NCBI GenBank assembly: GCA_023014335.1
Contig: JAECYW010000022.1
Span: 558,001-622,000, forward strand
From: Galerina marginata
Lineage: Eukaryota; Basidiomycota; Agaricomycetes; Agaricales; Galerinaceae
Direction of reading: 5' to 3'
DNA: 64,000 bases
Both the position numbers and the translations under genes were made by a program. The notes under the pieces were generated by a model that was not told the DNA's origin, searched no databases, and saw only the letters and a list, made by a program, of their open reading frames with translations. Shown one piece after another: positions 1 to 9,468 of the stretch (positions within the stretch are counted from its first letter, which is position 1; the number at the start of each line of letters is the position of its first letter).

Positions 1-811
1 TGTTTCTCAATTTAGATTCGTAAATAGTGTTCGACTTTTCCTGTACTCGTCGTCGCCTATTGCGCAATCCAATGCAGCGTGTATCGTCTCCCTGCTCCGC
101 TTGTTCAAAAACAAGAGAAGAGCGTAAAGTTGTCGGAATATTGGTCGAGGCTTCCAAGGAGCCATTTTCTTATCCTACCTCTCAATCCAGCTTCTTTGGA
201 TCGTTGAGTTTCCCGTCAGTTGGTTTCCGGCATATTGTTCTGAATTTTCTCCGACGGATCACCCGGCGATCGAAAACGGCGGCGGCTGGGTGACAAGATC
301 ATGGAGGTAGGCGTCATATTACAAAGAGGCCATGTCGACACCCTACCCATGGTAGAGGCGACAGCCTTCGTCCTACATATGCCTAGACGTGTTGAAGTCG
401 TGGCGACATGGTCCAGGGCCACTCCCCATCCCCGGTCTTCCGCTTCCTATTTCTTTCTCTTCCAAATCCAGCACTTTTGTTAGAAAGGACAACTTGAAAC
501 ATTACAAATAGGACTGAGGACTGGAACAGTAACCGCTCGCACAACCATAGACAATTGTCGAAGTAATAAATTCAAAAACTGCAAACAGGCGGCGGTTACG
601 AGTCCTATTTTAAACTTGATAGGGTTCGTGAACATGGGTTGCTTATTGTCAAATTACGGCCGCATACCGAATAGGGTACTCTGTGCATCTCTGCCCTTCA
701 ATAACCCTCGTTCTATAGTTGAAGCTGTATTTTTCTCTGAAAAGATTTTAATTCTTCGTTTAATGCAGTCAGATTGGGCTGATGTCCGCCAATTCTGTCG
801 CGCATAATCAT
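1..811. other. Left edge, no gene I can support
   Basis: Short open frames exist on both strands (for example + 301-483), but I found no splice-consistent gene model and no recognisable domain. Nothing repetitive or structural stands out. Confidence 0.4.
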
Positions 812-1502
812 CTAGATGATTGAAAGTTGTCGTATAAAGACCAGGCTGAAGGCTGAAGTAATTACCAATCCATATAGGTACACCTGGAGCATGATGAAGC
901 AGGTTATTAGGGCAATTATTCAATCAATAGTCCACTGAACATACAACTTGAAACATGACATAACCGATCGCGTTTGGAGGAGGATAATCCGGGTAAAAGG
1001 CAGCACCATCAAGGCAGTTGGCAATTTTGAAGAGATCGAGCATCTTCTGGGTGGTGTCGAGGAAATAATCAATCTGGTCGAAAAGCTTATGCTGGGTGGT
1101 TTTCACTTCTCGTGTTGGATTTTGAAAGAGAAAGTAAGACGCACACGTAGGAACTCCAAGGTGGACATATATCCGGGTAAGTTCAATCCAACGGCCGCAG
1201 AGACTTGCTCTAGTTCGATAAGTTTGAGTCGATTATTCTCCAACAGTCTTTCGAAGTCGTCAAGCACTGCCTGCGGATATCGTGGTGGGCAAAGGTTTGA
1301 AATGCTGACCATTCATCTTACCGAAAGATTTGCCACTTCTTGAAAGTGCGGAAGGAAGTCAGCCATCACGTAGAAATCTTGTGCGGAAAGATGAGTTCGT
1401 CTGCAACTTATATAACCGCAACGCCCAGAAAGCCATGCCGACGAGTGTAAAGGAAACAAAGATCAGTCGCAGATGAGCCCAGAAACAAAGGGATAACGTC
1501 AT
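812..1502 (-). CDS. Small two-helix membrane protein, five-exon model
   Basis: I do not recognise the family. The model runs from ATG at 1502 through exons 1502-1370, 1338-1322, 1270-1145, 1091-945 and 883-812, totalling 495 nt (164 residues) with matching phases. The N-terminus is a strong membrane segment (LRLIFVSFTLVGMAFWALRL). The middle is helical and acidic (VLDDFERLLENNRLKLIELE). The last exon adds a second hydrophobic helix (LYGLVITSAFSLVFI) that ends at the stop, so the protein probably has two membrane spans with a soluble loop between. The junction of exons 1 and 2 is uncertain: the first intron is only 31 bp, and an alternative 100-bp intron that joins directly to the 1270 exon is also in frame. 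The other three introns are 51-61 bp with good GT and AG ends and are the best evidence that the gene is real. Confidence 0.6.
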
Positions 1503-1637
1503 GGGATTTCCGATTCAGGAGGGCTCGGCCCAGGGTTGTAGGTTGTTGAGGCCAATGCATTCCACACAAGTTCGAAGAATGAGATACTAATAACGAAGAT
1601 TATTTGTCACGGCACCTGTGAAGAAAGATAAGTTCCC

Positions 1638-2520
1638 ATGACCTTTCTGAGTTTCTCTCTGTTGGAGTTCGCATTCCCGATTGGGGTATTTAGCATTGTT
1701 ATCATTAGATATCTTGTCCTCGTATTCCTTTACCTCTTACCACCATGTCGTAGCACGTTTATGCGATACATCGCCCTTTCATACTCCAACAGGTCATGGG
1801 CCCCGCGATCTCTCTTCTCTCTTTATGTTTTCGCCCTCGAAAACTTGATCTCTTATACCAACAACAACGCCCAAGCCGAATCTCCTTTTCAACGTTCGAC
1901 AGCCACACTATTACAGTTCTCTAGCGCCACATTTACCCGCTCTATCTCGCCGTCGACTTCACTTGCGAAACCTCGCCATTATTCCTGATTTCTGGGCCTC
2001 CACCATGCATCTCGTTCGCCTACTTTACTCTTGCGAAACCTCAGTGACCTTGCCTTCGACTTCGGTCGCCCATATCGACTCCGGTGGCCTTAGACTTCTC
2101 GCCGACTTCGGCCTACTACCCTGCCAACACTGGTCGCCTTACCTTTTTCGATTTGGATCTCCCTACCTGCCGGCTTCAATCGCCTCACCTTGATTCCGAC
2201 CCCGATTGCCTTACCTGCCGACTCTGGTCGCCTTACATCGCCGATTTCGATCGCCTTACCTCGTCTCAAGCTCCATTATCCTACGCTCTCACGCCATCAG
2301 TTATATCCACGATACCTCTTTTCTCTTGCCTCAACTCGTTCTACAATAGCTTCCTACCTACACCCTTCATCGGTCTCTCTCTCCCTTTTCCACTTTCGAA
2401 CCGTTTCCCGTGTCTTTTTCTTATCCTTCCTTCCTTCGTATCCTTCTTTACCTCTTACCACCATGTCGTAGCAAGTTTATTCAATACATCGCCCCTTTCA
2501 TACTCCAACACTCTCATGTC
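1638..2520. repeat. Degenerate tandem repeats and a 90-bp direct duplication
   Basis: From about 2040 to 2265 a C/T-rich unit of roughly 25-35 bp recurs imperfectly, with the core 'ggtcgccttac' and the variants 'cgattgccttacc' and 'cgatcgccttacc'. Separately, about 90 bp around 1711-1798 recurs around 2422-2518; both copies share 'cctcttaccaccatgtcgta' and then 'catactccaaca'. The Ser/Leu/Pro-rich open frames here come from the repeat composition and I do not call them genes. Confidence 0.6.
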
Positions 2521-2525
2521 ACTAG

Positions 2526-2867
2526 ACTGAAGCCGCACGTGACTTCCGAAATGACATTCAGTGTCTTCAAGTTCAAGACACTCAACTTGCAACGCTCATG
2601 TACAATCTTACCAAGTACCAAGCCTCGAATCGCATTTCATCTCTCGAGAATATGCATGACAAACCGATCGCGACGACGATTACTCTCAGTCTGATTATAG
2701 ACTGTAATAGAATCTGTTTTACTGGCAGCTCTACCTTCTGCGCGTTGATCTTGACTTTGGTTCACTTTATTGCTTGGTTGGATTTAGTTGGACATGCCAT
2801 GTCGAAACAACAGAGGTGCAGTCAGAGGTGCAGTTCCATGCCTCTTCTCATTCAATCAGATCTTTGA
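2526..2867 (+). CDS. Possible terminal exon of an unknown gene
   Basis: A frame opens right after a plausible acceptor (cactag, ending at 2525) and stays open to the stop at 2867. The start looks helical (DIQCLQVQDTQLATLMYNLT) and is followed by one hydrophobic stretch (TFCALILTLVHFIAWLDLVG) that could span a membrane. I could not find the upstream exons, because the preceding 900 bp is repeat-like. It may be a remnant; no function can be proposed. Confidence 0.25.
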   Translation, partial: TEAARDFRNDIQCLQVQDTQLATLMYNLTKYQASNRISSLENMHDKPIATTITLSLIIDCNRICFTGSSTFCALILTLVHFIAWLDLVGHAMSKQQRCSQRCSSMPLLIQSDL

Positions 2868-3799
2868 AGCGCATTAACCTATAATTTCCTTTCCCATTCA
2901 AAGCCGCGTACACAACGCGCCGCACAATGAAGAAAATGTCAATGATGTCAGTGGGCCACTAGAGGCAGAGGGGTGAAGGCATGAGGTATGCTTCCACTAA
3001 GCTGCCCAACTCCAAATGCGACGGGCCGCCCCATGAAACCAACTACTCTTCCTGCGCTTACAACTGTTGTTGAAGCAGGGACTCTAGGTTTGTCCCCAGC
3101 AATCTCAATCGATGTTGCTGACTGCTCACAATCCCTTCTCACTCAGAAAATGTAGCGAGAAGGCCCCGCCGCCTAGGTGCATTGAAAAACTTTCGTCGAT
3201 GATAAAAGGCCTGTAGGTTACGAAGATTACCGGCGTGGAGGATCTACTGCTGAGTGTTCTTGTCTACCAGCAATAGATTTTTTGGACCTTAATTCATTGT
3301 GGTTCCTGCTACTGAGATGATACTCAGGCTGTACCATTTCGTTCAATTGGTCCAGGGGTGTGACCTGTGACCCGATGGATGAATTTTCCAAAATGCGGAG
3401 CGCTCGGGAGGGTGACATGGTCCCGAGCCGGCGGCCAAAGCCTGTGCGACGCGGGGCAGGCAGCAAAATTCGGCCAGGACCACTACCCCTGTGACGAACC
3501 AATTGAACATGGTACAGTATCTGAGTATGTGTAACCCTCCCGTTAATAAATGGTCATGGGCGTTGCTGTTCATCGGCGCAACCTTATTATTCTACTAACT
3601 CATTTTGGACTAAGTGCTAAAACACACATGCAAAACATTATATTCTATACAACACTCACACTGCACTGGCATATGTAACCACCCTCAGGCTCCAAAAACT
3701 GAAGTAACACAAAATTGGAAGAAATCAAACGGAAGAAGACGACAGGCTCCCTGCAATTACTGATTGGTATTGTTGGTATTGGGGGCCCGGGGCCCCCAT
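2868..3799. other. Intergenic, nothing convincing
   Basis: A minus-strand frame at 3227-3502 is open for 91 residues but has no supporting splice pattern or motif. The rest is unremarkable. An 18-bp near-palindrome of G and C (gggggcccggggccccca) lies at 3780-3797, immediately beyond the end of the NPL gene. Confidence 0.4.
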
Positions 3800-4549
3800 C
3801 TAAGGCCTCAGGTTTTCTTGGTTCTGGACGATGCTGCTTTCGTTGTCACTGGTTTGCTGTGTTGTCTCATTCAATCCTATGATATCTTGTGAAGCAGAGA
3901 ATGGAGACACTAACCGTTTCTTTTTAGGCTTTTCCAAGCTTTCACTACCAACTCGAGTCTTCTTAGAGTCTTTCTCGTTCCCTAGACGTGCATTGAGTCA
4001 ATGTCATGATGTCAAAACCCATGAGTTTACCAATGAAATATCCGATCAAAGAGATCTCACTGAGAAATTCAGCATTAGATTTTATAGTGACAGCATCAGG
4101 CTCAACACTCACTTCGGCCCATCAGCCTGCAAATAGTACTCATTACCAGGGTACAAAAAGAAGTTTGAGAACATGGATTGTTCATTCTGTATCGAAACCA
4201 GAGTATCCTGAGTAGGATAGAGCGCAAAGAAATAGAACATTCATACAAACGCCAAATTCAAACTGGCCAACGTAGTCTTCACCATTGAGGTGGACTCCTC
4301 CGGGTAGTACCCAAAGAGCAAACGAGTGGCTTTTTTGACGTTTTGGCGATCAACCATGAACCCCAAAGTGACATTGGTAACTTTAATCACGCCTCCAGGA
4401 ATGATGTAGACACCATTTTGTGGGGGCAGCTGAAGGCACCTAATGATTGCGGTCAATTTCAAGGTCTCTACAAAGGGAGAAAAGTTCGCTTACCAGAGGC
4501 CTCTGGATTCATACTCCCTGATCTCAGACGCTTTCGCAGATGGCGCCAT
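3800..4549 (-). CDS. Nucleoplasmin-like (NPL) domain protein without FKBP domain (NPL-1)
   Basis: Exons 4549-4494, 4439-4248, 4208-4113, 4059-4031 and 3981-3800 join in phase to 184 residues. Residues from about 17 to 115 match the NPL domain that precedes the peptidyl-prolyl isomerase domain in fungal FKBP39/46-type histone chaperones: a GLW start, then IKVTNVTLGF, ASLNLAF, a YPGNEYYLQADGP segment and an ISLIGYFIG closing strand. Where an FKBP would begin there is only a basic, nuclear-localisation-like linker (EKPKKKR) and a polar tail. By family knowledge such domains form pentameric, acidic chaperone-type assemblies; histone binding here is inference. Introns are 39-54 bp. A 29-nt exon encodes the closing strand, as in the paralogue at 14,464-15,418. 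The upstream neighbour is a PP1 relic, then a retrotransposon. Confidence 0.8.
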
Positions 4550-4899
4550 AGAAGTTGTAAATTTGGTTGCAAAACTGCGAGCGTATATCGTAGTAAAGGT
4601 GGTTCAAGGACTGCGAGGGTGAGTGAATGAAGTGGATGAAAGGAAGCGCATCTCATTATTATTTCATAATCTAACCCGACGATGCTGACTAATGCTGACT
4701 AATAGTGGTTAAACCCAGACAGCCCTTGGCCCCTTGCGCAAGTTTCTCAGGTCTCGGAGAGTAGAAGGAGTACAAGTTAAGGTGAGCGGTGGGGTGCGCC
4801 TGCAATTTGAAGCAGTCAGTCCGTAAATATTTCCGGTTGTATCAGCGTTACCTGGAAGCGATGCGATCAGAAATGAGGCTTAGACACCCATCGAGTCGA

Positions 4900-5215
4900 A
4901 GACTCGAAGGCATCGTATAAATGATACTGGCGCCATAGTGATTGGCCCGCAGGATGAAGAAGTTTTCGGGATATTTGGCATTGTAAGCGAGGAGCAGGCA
5001 GACGGGCTTTAGTCTGCTTCTCACTATCTATTACGTCGTCCAGGAGGAGGTAATTAATTTACCTAGTACGGTGGAAAGTCAGCCGCATTCAAGTCGGAAG
5101 AGATCGTGATATTGGCTGTGGATGTCGCCTGTCGCAAAGTTGGCAGAATAGGAATGCTGCCCTATAAGTGTCACTATGCTGAGACTCAGGAGGACGAGTA
5201 CCTCAGTGATGAAAC
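4900..5215 (-). pseudogene. Decayed protein phosphatase 1 catalytic subunit fragment
   Basis: Reading the minus strand gives GDIHSQYHDLFRLE (5103-5129 holds GDIHSQYHD), corresponding to the GDIHGQ metal-binding motif of PP1. After a stop and a frame change comes [20 protein letters not shown] with HYGASI (about 4919-5010), corresponding to the KYPENFFLLRGNHE region. The GDYVDRG motif is eroded to a [12 protein letters not shown] string, and the catalytic GNHE is ANHY. Stops and frame changes separate the blocks, and the C-terminal half of the enzyme is absent. This is a relic, not a working phosphatase. It lies between the two divergent NPL genes and next to the LTR element. Confidence 0.75.
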
Positions 5216-5420
5216 AACATGGCTGAGTAGCACTTAGTGTAGAAATCGGTCATTTTCGCATGACCTTTGTTTGGCCTGGTTTCCTAATGCATATGTGGGC
5301 ATTATATCCTAACAACGGCATCACTAAGTATCACCGATTTTTATTTTGACGCTCAGAAAACGATTTCCCATCCTCATTTTCGACATCGGGTCTTTTTTTT
5401 CAGTTCGCGGCACCCCCTTG

Positions 5421-5947
5421 TGTCAAGATCCGATCCTAAGTCCAATCTTTCCGAGGTTTCGTTCCGATGCATCCGAGCTTCCGAACGGAAAGGTGGACAT
5501 ATTCCTTTCCGTTCCGCATCTCGGATGTGTTGTGTTTCCCACACTCATCCTCATGTTATCCGCGTGTTGGTAGGCATCAGCTCCCGAGGCTTCTTTCCGC
5601 AGCACATCTTACCGAGGTCTCCCCGAGTTTCGGAGTTGCGGAGTTGGGCACAACTCCGCCCTTATATTTAAGGACTTGTAATTACGACTTAGATCTTCAG
5701 TCTGAATATTAGTTTATCCACCCGCATTGCCTTGACATCTTATCGCTCTCAATACATCTAAGTCGTTCACTTCCGAGACACGCCTTAGGGCGAGGTGCTG
5801 ACCCTCCGGTCTCCCGACCATAAATTGGGGCACGTCGTTAGGCTAGGCACAGTTCATAGCTGAGGCCAAAGCCCTGTCCGTCCGGTTCCGCGTTCCGCGT
5901 TTCCGTCGGAACTTCGGATCCTCGGAACGTCGGACGCAGTCTTAACA
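5421..5947 (+). repeat. 5' LTR
   Basis: 527 bp starting TG and ending CA. It contains the promoter: a TATATTTA box at 5663-5670 and a likely transcript start about 36 nt downstream, at 5699. Confidence 0.95.
5663..5670 (+). promoter_or_regulatory. LTR TATA box
   Basis: TATATTTA lies 36 nt upstream of the 11-mer complementary to the primer site. That is the expected spacing if the 11-mer forms the 5' end of the genomic transcript. Confidence 0.6.
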
Positions 5948-5949
5948 GT

Positions 5950-5960
5950 ATATTCAGACT
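5950..5960 (+). promoter_or_regulatory. Self-primer binding site
   Basis: ATATTCAGACT begins two bases after the LTR end and is the exact reverse complement of AGTCTGAATAT at 5699-5709 inside the LTR, just downstream of the TATA box. I see no match to a tRNA 3' end. Tf1 and sushi elements prime minus-strand synthesis by folding the 5' end of their own transcript onto such an 11-nt site; the layout here matches. Confidence 0.75.
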
Positions 5961-5981
5961 TACTCGTCTAGCGACAAGTCT

Positions 5982-7658
5982 ATGCACCGCACACCACCTC
6001 CAGGACCCCCCAGACGCAATACTCGCACTTCGCAACAAGCTGGGACACTTTTTCACCGAGACCCAGATCGCCCTACACCACACCCCGAAGATCCGGAACC
6101 AGCTCCATCCGAATTCTCTATAACCTCTCCACACACCACGGCTTTTCAGCTTCCTCGCACCCCTCCACCACCTCCAGGCGGCACGGACCGCCGTTTGTCC
6201 ACCAACCCGTTCGAACCTGGTTCCGGTGAACCATCAACTTCTCAATTCGTACCATCCCGAGCCTCCCCTTGGAACCTTCCCAATCCGTACGCTCCGTTTG
6301 CACGTTCTCCGAGTTTCGGAAGTCGAGTGTTACCTCCTCCAAAATCCGAAGAACAGTCTCCAGTATTACCGACAGTCCGACCCCCACCATCCGAAGAAGC
6401 CTTAAGTCGACAAATCCCTCCTCATATGTCTGATCGCGGAGACTCACCACATCCACCCCCGGGTCAACCCCCGTCCGGGCAACAGCTGGAACCAGACGAC
6501 CCGCTTCCGGATGACTCCACCCCACAACAACCACCACAAGACCCGGCCTCGGGTACCCGGAATCCACCACAAGACCCGGCCTCGGGTACCCAGAATCCTC
6601 CTCCTCCTATGGACCAAAGCGCAGCCTTCGCCATGTTGGCTGAAGCTATGGCTCAGCTTCTCCGAAATTCCGCAACCCCCGCTCCGCCCTCGGCTCCGCG
6701 TCATAAGGCTCCAAAGGCACCCCCTCCGGAAACGTTCAACGGACAAGTCGGGAAATTGGACAACTTCATCTTTCAGTGCCAACTCTATATCAGCCTCCAT
6801 CAGGACGAATTTCCGACGGAAGCCAGCAAAGTCGTTTGGATGATCAGTCTTCTCCGGGACAACGCCCTTACCTGGTATCAATCCGTCCTCAAAGGTCCGC
6901 CCCCTCCGTGGTATCACAATTACCAACTTTTTGTGGCCGACATCCGACAACGTTTCGGACCTCGCGATCCGGTCGGGTACGCTACCAACAAACTCGAAGC
7001 CCTCCGAATGCCTTCCAACGGAAGGACCACCTATTACAACCGCGATTTCAACCTCTATCGGATCGAGACCGGCTGGAACGACATTGCGTTAGCCCGCCGC
7101 TATTATCAAGGACTCCCGGAACGGATCAAGGACGAAATTTCGCGTCGAGGTCGTCCGAGCACATTGGAAGGGTATATGACAATGGCCGACGACATCGACC
7201 TCAGGTACTGGGAACGTCAGGAAGAAATTTCTCGGGACAAGAAACCATCCACTTCCACTTCATCCGCCGACTCATCTAAATTCGTTCCGCGCTCCACTTC
7301 CACATCCACCACCAAATCAACAACTTCAACCACTTTCCGTCAAGCGTCCGGTTCCGGCGGATCCGGGCACTCTCACTCGCACTCTCATTCCGGAAAACCT
7401 GCCACTTCCACCAAGAACCTCAAGAACATCCTTGGACCCGACGGGAAACTCACCAAAGAAGAACGCGACCGTCGGTACAAGGAGGGCCTTTGTATCATCT
7501 GTGGAGAAAAAGGCCATTCCGCCGCAGATTGCCCTCACCGCAAGACCAAACCCGCTCCGAAGGCCAGGGCTTCTACGGCCGACGATTCCGAAACCATTCC
7601 CGAAGAAACCTCGGACCCGGAACCCCCGGACGACGACGAGGACGAGGAAAAAGAGTAA
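5982..7658 (+). CDS. gag: Gag polyprotein of the chromovirus
   Basis: 558 residues starting at the first ATG after the primer site. The first 220 residues are Pro/Ser/Thr-rich, followed by a retrotransposon gag-type helical domain (about residues 250-420, with WYQSVLKGPPP and LARRYYQGLPERIKDEI). A CCHC zinc knuckle (CIICGEKGHSAADC) lies near residue 507. The tail is strongly acidic. Its role is particle assembly and RNA packaging. A 33-bp tandem duplication at about 6535-6600 repeats the segment DPASGT. Pol lies in the -1 frame and overlaps the 3' end; the run GGAAAAAG at 7646-7653, just before the stop, is a possible but non-canonical slip site. Confidence 0.92.
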   Translation: MHRTPPPGPPRRNTRTSQQAGTLFHRDPDRPTPHPEDPEPAPSEFSITSPHTTAFQLPRTPPPPPGGTDRRLSTNPFEPGSGEPSTSQFVPSRASPWNLPNPYAPFARSPSFGSRVLPPPKSEEQSPVLPTVRPPPSEEALSRQIPPHMSDRGDSPHPPPGQPPSGQQLEPDDPLPDDSTPQQPPQDPASGTRNPPQDPASGTQNPPPPMDQSAAFAMLAEAMAQLLRNSATPAPPSAPRHKAPKAPPPETFNGQVGKLDNFIFQCQLYISLHQDEFPTEASKVVWMISLLRDNALTWYQSVLKGPPPPWYHNYQLFVADIRQRFGPRDPVGYATNKLEALRMPSNGRTTYYNRDFNLYRIETGWNDIALARRYYQGLPERIKDEISRRGRPSTLEGYMTMADDIDLRYWERQEEISRDKKPSTSTSSADSSKFVPRSTSTSTTKSTTSTTFRQASGSGGSGHSHSHSHSGKPATSTKNLKNILGPDGKLTKEERDRRYKEGLCIICGEKGHSAADCPHRKTKPAPKARASTADDSETIPEETSDPEPPDDDEDEEKE

Positions 7659-7741
7659 GCAGTTTTCCGCATTCCGCACTTCCGGATCACTGCGCTCTCC
7701 CGGGAAGTGCCTCTTCGGAGGTCAGACTCAACGCCGCAGCC

Positions 7742-9468
7742 ATGTATTATTCTAACGCTCTATTTCTCTCGCTCACGACCCCTATGCTTGCTTTTCTGGT
7801 TGTTCTTAAGGCCCTGATAGATTCCGGGTCAACTCATTGCTTTATAAACGCCTCTTTTGTCCGTAAACATAAATTGGTTACATATGACATTCCCCGTGTT
7901 CCGTTAAAACTCTTAGACGGCTCCGTTAACGCTTGGCTCTCGGAAGCCATTGACCTACCCATTACTTATCCTTCCGGCGACACTCTGACCACGAAATTTT
8001 TTGTAACCCCTCTGGATTCCGACTGCGTTCTCGTTCTTGGATACAATTGGCTTCACCAATATGATCCGTTGATCAACTGGTATGAAGGCAAACTCTCACA
8101 CTTCCGGCGACTTCCGCTCCCCTCTCTTCCGTCGACACAGATTTCCGGCCGCGCTGCTACAGCACCGATATCTGATTCCGTAACATCCAGCTCCGTACCG
8201 TCGTCCGACTCCGGTTCTCTTCTTTCCGAAACTTCTTCTTCATCAACCATTCTTCCTTCCATTTCCATTCCCGATTCTATTCCTTCACCACCACTTCAGA
8301 AACCACCCAACAAACTCAAAGCTACTGTCGAAGATTTCCCGGACGATACTTTCCATCACAATTCCGATTCCAATACTGACACTCCTTTTTCCGAACCCCC
8401 TCCGAAACCCCGCCATAACATTTCCATTATAGGTGCTGCCGCTTTTGTTCGTGCTTGTTCCGAGCCCGGTGCCAAATCTTTCCAGCTTTCACTGTCCGAT
8501 CCGACCGTTCCATCTGCCCGTTCCGCTTCCGTCGGAGACGACGACGACGATGGGGACGACAAACCCGACCTGTCACTTCTTCCAGAAGACTATCACGACT
8601 ATCAAGATGTTTTCAACAAGAAGAAAGCCGACGGTCTCGCTCCACATCGATCCTACGATCTCAAGATAGAATTGGAAGAAGGCGCCGAGCCCCCGCTCGG
8701 AAGAATGTACTCCCTATCCTCGTCCGAGCTTCAATCCCTTCGGGAGTTCATTTCCGAACACGTCAATCTTGGCTACATTCGTCCCTCCAAATCCTCCCAT
8801 GGAGCTCCTATCCTTTTCGTCAAAAAGAAGGATGGAAGTCTTCGCCTTTGCTGTGATTATCGCGCTCTCAACAAAATCACAAAAAAGGATCGCTATCCAC
8901 TTCCGCTCATTTCCGATCTCTTAGACGCTCCAGCCAAGGCGCGTTATTACACCAAGATCGATCTCCGCCACGCATATCATCTTGTCCGGATAGCACCCGG
9001 TGACGAATGGAAAACCACCTTCCGCACCCGTTATGGTTCCTTTGAATGGCTCGTTGTTCCGTTCGGATTGTCCAATGCACCTGCGACTTTCCAACGTTTC
9101 ATGAACGACGTCTTCGCTGACTTACTGGACAATTATTTAATCATTTACCTAGACGACATCCTCATTTATTCCAACTCCCTTTCCGAACACAAGAAACACG
9201 TCCGAGAAGTACTCCGCCGGCTTCGGAAATTCGGACTTTATGGACGCCTCGACAAATGCGAGTTCCACACGCAACAAGTCGAATACCTTGGCTACATAAT
9301 GTCACCCGAAGGCCTTACCATGTCCGGCGATAAAGTCAAAACTATCTTGGACTGGCCGGAGCCACGGAAAGTTAAGGACATTCAATCTTTCTTAGGCTTC
9401 GCAAATTTCTACCGTCGATTCATTCACAATTATTCTGACATCGTCATTCCTTTAACTAGACTCACTCG
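7742..9468 (+). CDS. pol: Pol part 1: aspartic protease and reverse transcriptase
   Basis: The frame is -1 to gag; it is open from at least 7490, and an internal ATG lies at 7742. A retropepsin-type protease follows with active site LIDSGSTHCF. After a Ser/Pro/Asp-rich linker comes reverse transcriptase: the HGAPILFVKKKDGSLRLCCD block, KIDLRHAYH (first catalytic Asp), FGLSNAPATFQRFMN and YLDDILIYS (the YxDD catalytic pair), then YRRFIHNYSDI. Just after the motif LTRLTR the frame is lost at about 9465-9470, and the expected connection to RNase H appears to lack a few codons and to shift frame. The open frame then runs on as unrelated sequence to 9961. Confidence 0.9.

Noticed and set aside
1638..2530. 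Ser/Leu/Pro-rich proteins at 1,638-1,988 and 2,084-2,530
   Set aside because: The frames follow the low-complexity pyrimidine repeat and several overlap each other; no splice pattern or motif supports them.
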